Origin: SHZI01 sp963698405
GTDB lineage: Bacteria > Pseudomonadota > Gammaproteobacteria > Steroidobacterales > GCA-2729495
Length of the DNA: 64,000 nt
Direction of reading: 5' to 3'
NCBI GenBank assembly: GCA_963698405.1
Contig: CAVOQT010000010.1
Location: 212,490-276,489, forward strand
The position numbers and the translations under genes are program-made. Numbering within the stretch: the first letter of the stretch is position 1; each line of letters starts with the position of its first letter. This document shows, piece after piece, positions 20,401 to 30,541 of the stretch. The notes under the pieces were generated by a model, which saw nothing but the letters and a program-made list of their open reading frames with translations, ran no database searches and was not told the origin of the DNA.

Positions 20401-23400
20401 GCCCAATATCTTCATCTATCTGCCGGCACTGCCGCTGACGCCCAACGGCAAGCTCGATCGGGCCGCATTGCCGGCGCCGCAGTGGTCGTTATCTGCCACT
20501 GGTTCACTGCCCGTCGCTGCACGCACGCCGCTCGAAGAAGTGCTGTGTGTGTTGTTTGCCGAGCTGCTCGGCAGAGCGACGGTCGGCGTGCACGATGATT
20601 TCTTTGCGCACGGTGGTCATTCGCTGCTGGCCACCCGGCTGGTGGCGCGCATCCGCGACGCGCTGCAGGTGGCATTGCCGCTGCGGGCGATTTTCACGAC
20701 ACCGACCCCGGCCGGTATCGCGGCAGCACTGCAAGCCGTACGCAACAGTGGGCAAGCCCACGCATCCACGGGTCCCTTGCACAGCCTGCGCTCCACTGCA
20801 CAACAGACCGGGAGTATGGCGCCGCTCTCAGCCATGCAGCAGCGGCTGTGGTTTCTCGATCAGTTGCAGCCCGGCAGTCGGGCCTATCATCTGCCCTGGG
20901 CGGCGCGCCTGCGTGGCCGGCTTGATCGCCGCGCGCTGCAGGCGGCGGTGGATGCGCTGGTAGCGCGGCATGCGGTGTTGCGCACCCGCTTTGTCGCGCA
21001 TGACGGTGTGGCGAGCCAACAGTTGCTGGATCTTGCCGAGCTGCCGGCCAACTGGATCGCGGTGGAGTTCACCGAGCTGGTGAGGATGAACTGTCCTGCG
21101 CCGTGTCTGAATGCCTGCTCGGTGTGCATTTCGATCTGGCTACCGGTCCTCTGTTGCGCGTGCGGGTGTTGCAGATCGCACCGGACGATCAGCTGCTGGT
21201 GCTGGTCATGCATCACATCATCTCGGATGGCTGGTCGCTGTCGGTGTTGAATCGCGAGCTGGCCAGTGCATATCAGGCTGCACTGCGTGGTCTTGCGCCT
21301 GACTGGACTCCGCTGCTGTTGCAGTACGCTGATTACGCGCGCTGGCAGGCGGACTGGCTGGCCAGCGGTGAACTCGCACGGCAGCTCGCGTTCTGGCGTG
21401 AAGAACTGCGGGATGCACCGGCGCTGCTGGCCCTGCCCACCGATCAGCTGCATGAAACGGGTCATGCAACGGATGGGGCCTGGTACAGCTGCGTGCTGTC
21501 GCCAGACAGTTGTGCGGGCTTGCACGAACTGGCGCGTGCGCAGGGCTGCACGCTGTTCATGGTGCTTGCTGACGGCTTTCGATGTGCTGCTCGGCCGGCA
21601 TGCCGGCAGCGAGGATGTGCTGGTCGGTACGCCGCTGGCCGGTCGGCCGCATAGCGAACTGGAAGGCCTGCTCGGTTTCTTCGTCAACACGCTGGTGCTG
21701 CGTACCCGTCTGCACGGTGATCCGCGCTTCAGCGAACTGCTGGCGCGCGTCCGGCGCGTGACGCTCGATGCCTATGAGCATGCCGATGTGCCGTTCGAGA
21801 AGCTGGTCGAAGCACTGGCACCACAGCGTTCGCTGAGCCACAGTCCGATCGTGCAGGTGCTCCTCACCTTGCACAATCAGCCACGTGTGCCGCTGGCGCT
21901 GCCCGGTCTGGAGGCTGAACCCGTTGCGGTGCTCGGCGAGGCGGCGAAGTTCGATCTCAGCGTGCACATCGCTGAAGAAGCGGCGGACTCGAGATCGCCT
22001 TTGCCTGGCGCAGCGAGCTGTTTTCGCAGGCGCGGATCGTCGCGCTGGCCGCTGATTTTCTGGCGCTGCTTGAAAGCGTCGTTGCCGCGCCGGACACACC
22101 GATCAGCAAACTGCTGCCCGGCGTGATGCCGCCGGCCGCGCGTGCGGATGCTGGCGTGCAGGTGCACGCCGTGTACATCATCTGCAGTGGAGGCGCCGCT
22201 CACCGGGCTGGAAGTACAACTGACCGAGATCTGGCAGAGCCTGTTGCCGGTCGCATCCATTGCTCTTGACGATGACTTCTTTGCCATCGGCGGCCATTCG
22301 CTGCTCGCCACGCGCATGATCGCGCGGATTGCCGACCGCTGGGCGTCGAGTTGCCGCTGATCAGCGTCTTCGAAGCGCCGACGATTCGCGGACTGGCGCT
22401 GCGGCTGCAGGCGGCCGGGCCGCGCAGAGCCGGTCACGTCGGATGTGATTCCACGGCTGGAGCGCCGGGCCGAGACATGAGCAGCGCGCACTACATTTTT
22501 CCGAGCTCCTTTGCCCAGCAGCGGCTGTGGTTCCTCGATCAGCTCGAAGGGCCGGGTGCGGTTTACAACCTGAAGATGCCGCTGCGCTTGTCCGGTCCGC
22601 TGGATCAGGACAGCCTGCAGCGTGCACTTGATGCGGTGGTGGCGCGCCATGAGTCGCTGCGCACGAGCTTCGCGACGCGCGGTTTCGATGTCGTACAGCG
22701 CGTCGTGAGTCAGCTCGAGCTGCCGGTACAGCAGATAGAGCTGTACGGTGCCAGCGAGGCCGAGCTGATGACGAAGCTGAACGAGCTGGCCTCGCTCAGC
22801 TTCGATCTGCAGAGCGGCCCCTTGCTGCGCGTGCATCTGTTGCGCCTCATGCCGCAGGGCGCCGAACACGTGCTGTTGCTGGTCATGCACCACATCGTGT
22901 CGGATGCCTGGTCGGCCGGCGTGCTGTATCGCGATCTCGCCGCGTACTACAGCGCCTTCAGTCGCGGTGCAGTCGCCGCGTTGCCGGAACTGCCGGTGCA
23001 GTACGCCGACTTCGCAGTCTGGCAGCGCGACTGGCTGGCCGGCGCAGAGCTCGAACGGCAGATGGCGTTCTGGCGCGAGCATCTGCAGGGTGCGCCGCCG
23101 CTTCTCGATCTGCCGACCGACCGGCCGCGCCCGGCGCTGCAGACTATCAAGGGCAACCGGCTCGGGCAGGCCCTTGCCGGCGGCACTCGTGCCCGACTGC
23201 AAACGCTGGCGGCAGAGGAGGGCGTGACGCTGTTCATGCTGCTGTTTGCCGCCTTCAATCTGCTGCTGGCACGCTGGTCCGGCCAGTCAGACCTCGTGAT
23301 CGGCACGCCGATCGCCGGCCGGCGGCGCAGCGAGCTCGAGCCGCTGATCGGCTGCTTCGCCAATACCCTCGCGATCCGTACCCGGCTGGATGGCGCCGGG

Positions 23401-26400
23401 GATTTCCGTGCGCTGCTGATGCGTGTACGCAGCACGGCGCTGGGTGCATTTGCGCACCAGGAACTGCCCTTCGAAAAACTCGTCGAGCTGCTGCAGCCGC
23501 CGCGCAATCTGTCGCACTCGCCGCTGTTCCAGGTGATGTTCATCCTGCAGAACACGCCCTGGGAAGCGGTGGAGTTCGGCGCACTGGCGGTCAAACCGGC
23601 AGAGATGGCAGCGGCAGACACTGCCAAGTTCGAGCTCACCGTATCGGTTTCCGAGTTCGAGTCGCAGTTATGGCTGGCGCTTGAGTACAACACGACCTGT
23701 TTGACGCGGACACCATCGAACGTCTCGCGGCAGGTTTTGAAACGCTGCTGGATGCAATCGTTGCGAATCCGGCTGCAGAGCTGGCAACGCTGCCGGTGCA
23801 GAGCGCGAGCGACCGCGAGCGGCTGATCGGCGCATGGAGCGATAGCGATGCGCCGTATGAGCAGAACCGTGGCATCTACGCGTTGTTTGCCGAACAGGCT
23901 GCCCGCCAGTCCGCAGGCCATCGCCGTTGAGGCTGATGGCGATGCGCTGAGCTATGCGCAACTGCTGGCACGTGCGGCGAGTCTGGCTGCGGCGCTCTGC
24001 GCAGCTGGTGTGCAGCCCGGCGCAGGCCGTCGCAATCTGTCTGGAACGCGGCATCGACATGCTGGCGAGTGTGCTCGCAGTGTTGCGCATCGGTGCGCAC
24101 TACGTGCCGCTGGATCCCGGCGCATCCCTCTGCGCGGCTGGCTTTCATCATCGCCGATTCAGGTGCCGGCGTGCTGCTCGCATCGCCGGCGCTGGCTGAC
24201 GCGCCTGCCGGACTTTCAGCGGCAGCGTCATCGATCCGGCACAGCTGGCCAGCGACGCGGTGCCGCCGAGCCTGCCGCCCGTCGCACCGGTGAGCGACGC
24301 CGCGCTCGCTTATCTGATCTACACCTCTGGCTCGACCGGCCAGCCCAAGGGTGTGGCCGTGCCACAGCAGGCGGTGCTCAATTTCCTGCACAGCATGGCG
24401 CGCACACCGGGCCTCGCTGCAGACGACCGGTTGCTCGCCGTCACCACGCTGGCTTTCGATATCGCCGTGCTGGAATTGCTGCTGCCGCTGACGGTCGGCG
24501 CGACGCACGGTGATCGCCACGCGCGATGAGCTGGCTGATCCGCAGCTGCTGATGCGTCGTCTGGCCGATGCGCACATCTCGGTGATGCAGGCGACGCCGG
24601 CACTGTGGCGCAACCTGCTCGCAGCCGGCTGGTCCGGTCAGCCGGGCCTGCGCATGCTCTGCGGTGGCGAGTCGCTGGATGCGGAGCTGGCGTCTGCGCT
24701 GCTGTCGCGTGGCGCGGAACTCTGGAACATGTACGGGCCGACCGAGACCACGGTCTGGTCCTGCTGTGGCCGGATCACCGACGCATCGTCGCGACCCGAT
24801 ACCGGTGGGCCGGCCGATCGCCAACACGCGCTGTTATGTGCTGGATGAGCAACTGCAGCCGGTGCCGCGCGGCGTGCGCGGCGAGTTGTGGATCGGTGGC
24901 GACGGGGTGGCGCTGCGGCTATCACGCGCGGCCGGAACTGACGGCCGAGCGCTTCTGCGCGGATCCCTTCGTGCCGCGTGCCAGCGGGCGGCCATGTTCC
25001 GCCGCGCATGTACCGGACCGGTGATCGCGCGCGCTGGCGCAGCGACGGCCAGCTGGAGATACTCGGGCGCAGCGATTTCCAGCTCAAGCTGCGCGGCTTC
25101 CGCATCGAGCCCGGCGAGATCGAGGCGGCACTGCTGGCGCATCCGGCGGTCAGCGCGGCCGTCGTGGTGCTGCGCGAGTTTGCCGGCGACCGCGGCTGGT
25201 GGCTTTCTGGTGCGCCAGCGGATGCTGAAGTGGCCAGCTGAAGTGCTGGCCGCTCATCTGCGCAGCCGCCTGCCCGAGTACATGCTGCCGTCAGAATTCG
25301 TCTGGCTGCCGGAACTGCCGCTGAACGCCGAACGGCAAGCTCGATCGTGCCGCATTGCCGGCCGTGATACGCACCGGCGCATCAAGCGGGCGGTGCTGCC
25401 GACGTGCCGGCTGTCGCCACTCGAAGCGCTGCTGTGCGAGTTGTTCGCCACCGTGCTCGGGCAGCGACCGGGTCGGCAGCACATGAGGACTTCTTTGCGC
25501 TGGGTGGACACTCGCTGCTGGCCACGCAGCTGATCGCACGGATCCGCGATGCCCTGCAGATCGAGTTGCCGCTGAAGACCCTGTTCATGACGCCAACGCC
25601 GGCCGGTATCGCCGCAAGCTTGCCGGCGACGCGCATTGCGTCGCCAGCTGCACCGCTTGCCGCTGGCATCTGTATCGCATGTGCGCGTACCGCTCTCGCC
25701 GGTGCAGCAGCGCTTGTGGTTTCTGGATCGCCTGCAGCCGGGCAGTCCGGTCTACAACCTGGCGTGGATCTTCCGTCTGCGCGGCGTGCTGGATCTGGCT
25801 GCGCTGCAGGTGGCGGTGGATGCGCTGGTCGCGCGTCATGCGGTGCTGCGCACACGTTTCGTCGAGAGCGATGGAGAACCGCAGCAGGCGATCGCCGGAG
25901 ACGCTCGACGTGCCGGTGAACGTATTGCCCGCAGATTTGCCCGGCAGCCTGGACCCGGACTGGGAAGTGCGCCTGAAAACCTGTCTGCAGCTGCTGCGTT
26001 TCGATCTGGGTCGCGGTCCACTGTTGCAGGTGATGGTGCTGCCGGTTGCCGACGACGATCAGGTGCTGGCGATCGTCGTGCATCACATCGTTGCCGACGG
26101 CTGGTCGCTCGGCATACTGAGCCGCGAGCTGTCGGCACTGTACGACGCCGCGCTGGCGGGCGAGCCACCGATGCTGCCGGAGCTGCCGCTGCAGTATGCG
26201 GATTACGCACTCCGGCAACGCGCGGCGCTGGAGGGCGCGGAGCTCGCGCGACAGCTGGCGTTCTGGCGTGCGCAGTTGCAGGACGCGCCGCCATATCTCG
26301 ATCTGCCGATCGACCGGCCGCGTCCGGCGCTCAGCACGCATCGCGGTGCGCGCTGCGCCCGGTTGCTGCGCGCCGGAGCTGCAGGCGGCACTCAAGACGC

Positions 26401-28852
26401 TGGCGCAGGCCGAAGGCTGCACGCTGTTCATGGTGTTGCTTGCGGCCTTCGATGTGTTGCTGGCCCGCTATGCCGGAAGCGAAGATGTCGTGGTCGGCAC
26501 GCCGGTCGCTGGCCGGCCACGCACCGAGCTGGAAGGGCTGATCGGTTTCTTCGTCAACACGCTGGTGCTGCGCACGGATCTGCGCGGCAATCCGCGTTTC
26601 CGCGCGCTGCTGCAGCGGGTGAAGCACACGACGCTGGATGCCTGGATCGCATGCGGATGTGCCTTTCGAGCAGCTCGTTGAAGTGCTCAAGCCACCGCGC
26701 AGCACCGGTCGCTCGCCGCTGTTCCAGGTGCTGTTCAACCTGCACAGCGAGCCGGCCGGTCAGCTGCAGTTGTCCGGTCTCGAGGCGACGCCGATGGCTG
26801 TCGATCGCGGTACGGCCAAGTTCGACCTGAGCGTTTCGCTGAGTGAAACTGCAGCGGGCCTGGCGGTGAGTTTCGAGTACAGCACGGACCTGTTCTTGCC
26901 AGCTCGATGCAGCGCATGCTCGGTGATTTCGCAGCGTTGCTGGCCGCTGTCGTCGCCAGCCCGGATGCACCGCTGGCCAGCCTGTGCGTCGGTTCTGCAC
27001 CGGCTGTCGCACGCAGCCTGCCGGAGATCGTCGCTGCTGCGTCAGGCTGGCGAGGGCACGCTGGCTGCCGCGTTTGCCGCACAACTGCAGCAGCGTGCGG
27101 AGGCAACGGCAGTGTCGGCCTCTGCCGTCGCCGGCTGCAGTGGCGTGAGCTGGAGTTACGCCGGGCTCGATCAGCGGGCGCGCGGCGTGGCCGCTGCGCT
27201 CATGCAGCACGGTGTGCACGCGCGGAGCGCAGCGTCGGCCTGTGGTTCAACCAGGGCGCGGGACAGGTGGCGGCCATGCTCGGCGTGCTGCAGGCGGGTG
27301 CAGCCTATGTGCCGCTCGATCCGCTGGCACCGGCTGCGCGCCTTGGAACTGTCGGCGCGCGACGCCGGGCTGCGTTCGTGGTCACAGAACGAGCGCGCTC
27401 AGCAGTCCGGGTAGCGCATGGCTGATCGGCAGCGGACTGCAGCTGATCCTGCTCGACGAGCTGCCGCCAGCTTCGTCGACGTCGCTCACGCTGCCAGCCG
27501 GCAGTCCGGATGATCTGGCCTATCTGCTGTACACCTCGGGCACCACCGGTACGCCGAAAGCGCGTGGCGCAGACCCAGCGCAAGGTGCTGCACTATGTGC
27601 GCAGCTGGGCTGCCAATCTCGGTCTGGGTCCGGCCGACCGCCTCAGTCTGGTATCGACCTACGGCTATGACGCCGCCGTGCAGGACATCTTCGGTGCGCT
27701 GCTGAGCGGTGCGGCCGTCTATCCGCTCGATATCCGGCGCCTCGATCGCGAGACGCTGCTCGACCGCATCGCCGATTCCGGTCTGACCGTCTTGCACGCG
27801 ACGCCCACCGTGTATCGCTATCTGTTCGGCAGTCATGTCGCCTGCCGGCAGGATCTGTCGCGCGTGCGGCTCGTCGTGCTCGGCGGTGAAGCGGCGCGCC
27901 GTGCCGACTTCGAGCTGTTCAGGTCGCGCTTTCGCAAGGGCGCACAGTTCGTCAACGGCTATGGTCTGACCGAAGCGACCGCCGTGTTGCAGAGTTTTTC
28001 CACGCACGACACGCAGCCGTACGGCAATGTGCTGTCGCTGGGCTGGCCGGTGGGCGATCAGCGCGTGCTGCTGCTCGATGAACAGGGTCGAGCCGGCCGG
28101 CGTCAGCGGCGAAGTGGTGATCGAGAGCCGCTATGTACCGGCGGGACGTCTGCACACCGGCGACCTCGCGCGCTATCTGCCCGATGGCAGCCTGGCCTGG
28201 ATCGGCCGTCGCGACGATCAGCTGAAGCTCGGTGGCATCCGTATCGAGCCCGGCGAGATCGAGGCCGCACTGCGCACGCATCCGGCAATGGATGCCGTGG
28301 CGGTGGTCCTGCACGTCGAAGCCGCCAGCGAGCCGATGCTGGTTGCCTGGTGCAGCCTGCGCGCAGGAGCGAGCCTGCCGACGCCGGCTGAACTGCGCGC
28401 GCACCTCAAGCCCCTGTTGCCGGACGCGCTGCTGCCGGCTCACTATGTGGCGCTGGACAGCCTGCCGCAGCTGCCGAACGGCAAGCTCGATCGGCGCACG
28501 CTGGCCGCGCGGCCTCTGCCGCGACCGGTCCCGGCGGGTGCCGGGCTGGCAACCGTGACCGCGCGGCGAGTATCGAGGCGACGCTGACCGAACTCTGGCA
28601 GTCGCTGCTGAAACGTGACGGATATCGGTCCGGACGACGACTTCTTCGCGCTCGGCGGACACTCGCTGCTTGCCACGCGCCTGATCGCCCGGCTCCGCGA
28701 CCGGCTCGGCATCGAGCTGCCGCTGATCAGTATTTTCGAGACGCCGACCATCCGCGGACTGGCAGGGGTCGTGACGCAACTCACTGCGCGGTCAGGCAGT
28801 GCGGCAGTCCCGGCGGCGATCGGACGGCAGGCCTCGTCGTCCGTTACCATAG
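14277..28852 (+). CDS. Multimodular NRPS: docking-C-A-T-C-A-T-C-T-C-A-T-C-A-T (many frameshifts)
   Basis: A giant peptide synthetase of about 4,850 codons, starting at ATG 14277 and probably ending at TAG 28850-28852 once one CG is restored after the last carrier domain. Separate entries give the modules. It has five condensation, four adenylation and five carrier domains; no epimerisation and no thioesterase or reductase release domain is seen. More than twenty-five frame changes break it into pieces, with one long clean stretch (22,495-23,700). Intact catalytic motifs in every domain argue against a decayed gene. An N-terminal TubC-type docking domain indicates it receives the starter from the preceding one-module protein. 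The gene is followed at once by folE in the same direction. Confidence 0.85.
14441..17545 (+). other. NRPS module 2 (C-A-T), adenylation domain without the canonical Asp
   Basis: Condensation: VPLGFAQQSLWFLHELYP, LLVTAHHIVADGLSVPI (HHxxxDG intact), DLVIGTPMTLRDTPELRAVI, LDEHPLFQILFSWETDAE. Adenylation: VAMLGILRAGGVIVPLDPAW, VLLYTSGSTGAPKGAVTTHR, FGFIDALWEIFGALGHGIPL, LLNTYGTSEIWDASCHEV, YRSGDRARWLADGTLECLGR, LPLTPSGKLDRRAF. Aligned on the W-E of A4, position 235 is Ile, not Asp, and the core after YG is T-S-E, so a non-standard acid rather than an alpha-amino acid is possible. Carrier: VDENFFDAGGHSLLATRIVS. The ten-position code by eye is too irregular to name a substrate. Confidence 0.75.
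17590..20745 (+). other. NRPS module 3 (C-A-T), ornithine-like specificity code
   Basis: Condensation: IELPLSFGQERLWFLDQL, then MLVTQHIVTDATSNHVLFDE where the first His of HHxxxDG is Gln and the Gly is Ala; the second His and the Asp are kept. ELPFEKLVEALRPARSLSRA follows. Adenylation is nearly unbroken: AVLKSGAAYVPLDPDYPPAR, LAYLLYTSGSTGEPKAVMVT, AFDVYTGDWVRALGSGG, LLIVGSDLWFAGEAAALRAR, FNSYGVAEATIDSACFEV. Reading the specificity positions by eye gives D-V-G-E-L-V-S-I-D-K, closest to my recollection of ornithine codes (DVGEIGSIDK). Carrier: VHDDFFAHGGHSLLATRLVA. The substrate call is inference. Confidence 0.75.
20818..22430 (+). other. NRPS module 4 (C-T) lacking an adenylation domain
   Basis: Condensation: APLSAMQQRLWFLDQLQPGS, LVLVMHHIISDGWSLSVLNR (intact HHxxxDG), EDVLVGTPLAGRPHSELEGL, VPFEKLVEALAPQRSLSHSP, ending near 22,110. 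Only about 100 nt later comes a carrier domain, LEVQLTEIWQSLLP and LDDDFFAIGGHSLLATRMIA. A full adenylation domain needs about 1.4 kb, so it is absent, not just frameshifted. The carrier must be loaded in trans, skipped, or charged by another module's A domain. Confidence 0.8.
22480..25640 (+). other. NRPS module 5 (C-A-T), glycine-like code
   Basis: Condensation, clean in one frame: FPSSFAQQRLWFLDQLEGPG, LLLVMHHIVSDAWSAGVLYR (HHxxxDA), SDLVIGTPIAGRRRSELEPL, LPFEKLVELLQPPRNLSHSP. Adenylation: SYAQLLARAASLAAALCAAG, YLIYTSGSTGQPKGVAVPQQ, TTLAFDIAVLELLLPLTVGA, ISVMQATPALWRNLLAAGW, LRMLCGGESLDAELASALLS, LWNMYGPTETTVWSCCGRIT. The ten positions read D-I-L-Q-M-C-M-V-W-K, near the glycine code DILQLGLIWK as I remember it. 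Carrier: EDFFALGGHSLLATQLIARI. Substrate is inference. Confidence 0.72.
25680..28800 (+). other. NRPS module 6 (C-A-T), terminal module without release domain
   Basis: Condensation: VPLSPVQQRLWFLDRLQPGS, LAIVVHHIVADGWSLGILSR, EDVVVGTPVAGRPRTELEGL, VPFEQLVEVLKPPRSTGRSP. Adenylation: AAMLGVLQAGAAYVPLDPLA, LAYLLYTSGTTGTPKA, STYGYDAAVQDIFGALLSGA, TVLHATPTVYRYLF, LVVLGGEAARRADFELFRSR, FVNGYGLTEATAVLQSFSTH. The code by eye is D-A-Q-H-V-G-G-A-V-K, which I do not recognise. Carrier: DDDFFALGGHSLLATRLIAR, then ISIFETPTIRGLAGVVTQLT, after which the NRPS ends. No thioesterase GxSxG domain, terminal condensation or reductase domain follows. Confidence 0.75.
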
Positions 28853-28879
28853 CCCAGGCAAGACAAAGGAGCCGGCGCA

Positions 28880-29481
28880 GTGTCCAGCAGCCCATCAACC
28901 CCGCATCTCCGCAGGACGAGCAGCAGGTCATCGAGCAGATGACCGAGCGCTTCCGCGACATCATCACGCTGCTCGGCGAGGACGTGCAGCGCGAAGGCCT
29001 GGTCAAGACGCCGGAACGCGCTGCCAAGGCCTTTCACTTCCTGACCCGTGGCTATCGGCAGGACATCAGCACGCTGATCAACGAGGCGGTGTTCACCAGC
29101 GACACCGACGAGCTGGTGATCATCCGCAACATCGAGATGTACTCGATGTGCGAGCACCACATGCTGCCGTTCATCGGCAAGTGCCACGTGGCCTACCTGC
29201 CCAACGGCAAGGTGCTGGGCCTGTCGAAGATCGCGCGCATCGTCGATTACTACGCGCGCCGGCTGCAGATCCAGGAAGTGCTGACCAAGCAGATCGCCGA
29301 ATGCGTGCAGTCGGCGATCGGCGGCAAGGGCGTCGGCGTGGTCATCGAGGCGCAGCACATGTGCATGATGATGCGCGGCGTGGAGAAGCAGAACTCGATC
29401 ATGACCACCTCCTGCATGCTCGGCCATTTCCGCTCGCATCCGCAGACCCGCAACGAGTTCCTGCGTTTGCTGGGTAACTGA
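28880..29481 (+). CDS. folE: GTP cyclohydrolase I
   Basis: FolE converts GTP to 7,8-dihydroneopterin triphosphate, the shared precursor of folate, biopterin and 7-deazaguanines. From VIEQMTERFRDIITLLGEDV and REGLVKTPERAAKAFHFLTR onward the gene is clean; zinc ligands sit in MYSMCEHHMLPFIGKCHVAY and VVIEAQHMCMMMRGVEKQNS, and the C-terminus is RSHPQTRNEFLRLLGN. AAAGGA at 28865-28870 precedes a GTG at 28880, the likely start if one C is missing near 28911; ATG 28939 is an alternative. The same frame is also open back into the last NRPS carrier domain, an apparent fusion that I think is an artefact. Position at the end of an operon headed by queD supports a shared pterin route. Confidence 0.93.
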
Positions 29482-29524
29482 TCAGCCCTGTTCCGCCTGT
29501 CGACGACGGCAGGAGGTAATGTGA

Positions 29525-30511
29525 ATGAAAAAGATCATCGTGCGTATCGTGCTGGCAATCATCGTCGTGATCCTGCTCGCCTGGACCTGGTATGCGACCC
29601 AGTTGCCCAGACAGCGGCCTGCACGCCGACATACAGGTGGAGCTGACCGCCGGAGAATATCGAGCGGGGACGTTATCTCGCCGTGAATGTCCTGCAGTGC
29701 GTGGACTGCCATTCAGAGCGCGACTGGGGCCTGTATGGTGGCCCGCCGGTCGAGCCGATCGGTGCCGGCCGCGCCTGCATGACCCGCGAGACCATCGCGG
29801 CCGGCGTCAATGCCGGTCAGGAAAATTTTCCGGGGCGGCTGTGCATCCGCAATATCACGCCGGATGAGGAGACCGGTCTCGGCAGCTGGACCGATGGCGA
29901 GATCATCCGCGCCGCGCGCGAAGGTGTGAACAAGGACGGCAAGGGCCTGTTCCCGATCATGCCGTACTTCATCTACAAGCACGTGGCGGATGACGACATG
30001 CAGGCGGTGGTGGCCTACCTGCGTTCGATGCAGCCGGTGAAGTCCGTGCGGCCCGAGCGGCAGATCGATTTTCCGATGAACATGCTGGTGCAGCTGTGGC
30101 CGGAGCCCTTTGACAGTCCCGCAAGCGCGCCAGACCGCTCGGATTCGGTGGCCTACGGCAGATATCTCGCGACCGTGGCGCGCTGCGAGTTCTGCCATAC
30201 GCCCAAGGATCCGCAGTCCATGAAGGGCTTTCGAGGGCGCGAGTTTTCCGGTGGCATGCCGTTCTTCCTGAACGGCCGCACCATGTACACGATGAATCTC
30301 ACGCCGCATGAAAGCGGACTCGGCAGCTGGAGCAAGGAGCAGTTCATCCAGCTGTTCAAGTCGCGTGTGGCCCGGGTCGCGGTCGATCCGACGGCCAACA
30401 CGCTGATGAACTGGAATGCCTTCGGCGAGATGACGCGACGAAGATCTGGGCGCGCTGTACGACTTCTTCATGACGCTGCCGCCAATGCCGTATCAGCAGG
30501 AGGCGATCTGA
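29525..30511 (+). CDS. Membrane-anchored di-heme cytochrome c (frameshifted)
   Basis: A c-type cytochrome of about 330 residues with two heme-binding CxxCH motifs, LQCVDCHSERDWGL and ARCEFCHTPKDPQS, in two cytochrome-c domains. The N-terminus MKKIIVRIVLAIIVVILLAW is a signal anchor, so the domains face the periplasm. Candidate Met ligands occur in LFPIMPYFIYKHVADDDMQA and in the corresponding second-domain segment FGEMT. The pattern (NITPD...G.W.D.E...A.R.G, repeated as NLTPHESGLGSWSKEQF) is that of cytochromes partnering alcohol/aldehyde dehydrogenases or nitrite-type chains. Frameshifts lie near 29,610 and 30,437. It begins 43 nt after folE, and a preceding AGGAGG (29,510-29,515) is a good ribosome-binding site. 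Confidence 0.85.
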
Positions 30512-30541
30512 TTGTCGCTGCCGACCGATCCATGCCGGCCC

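Noticed and set aside
11282..28852. NRPS as a decayed pseudogene
   Set aside because: Catalytic motifs are intact in every domain and the breaks I reconstructed are one- or two-base changes, several repaired by one CG, which fits sequence error better than decay.
28615..29481. Single gene fusing an NRPS carrier domain to GTP cyclohydrolase I
   Set aside because: The open frame exists, but an AAAGGA/GTG start and an out-of-frame TAG fit two genes, and single-base errors are common in this part of the window.
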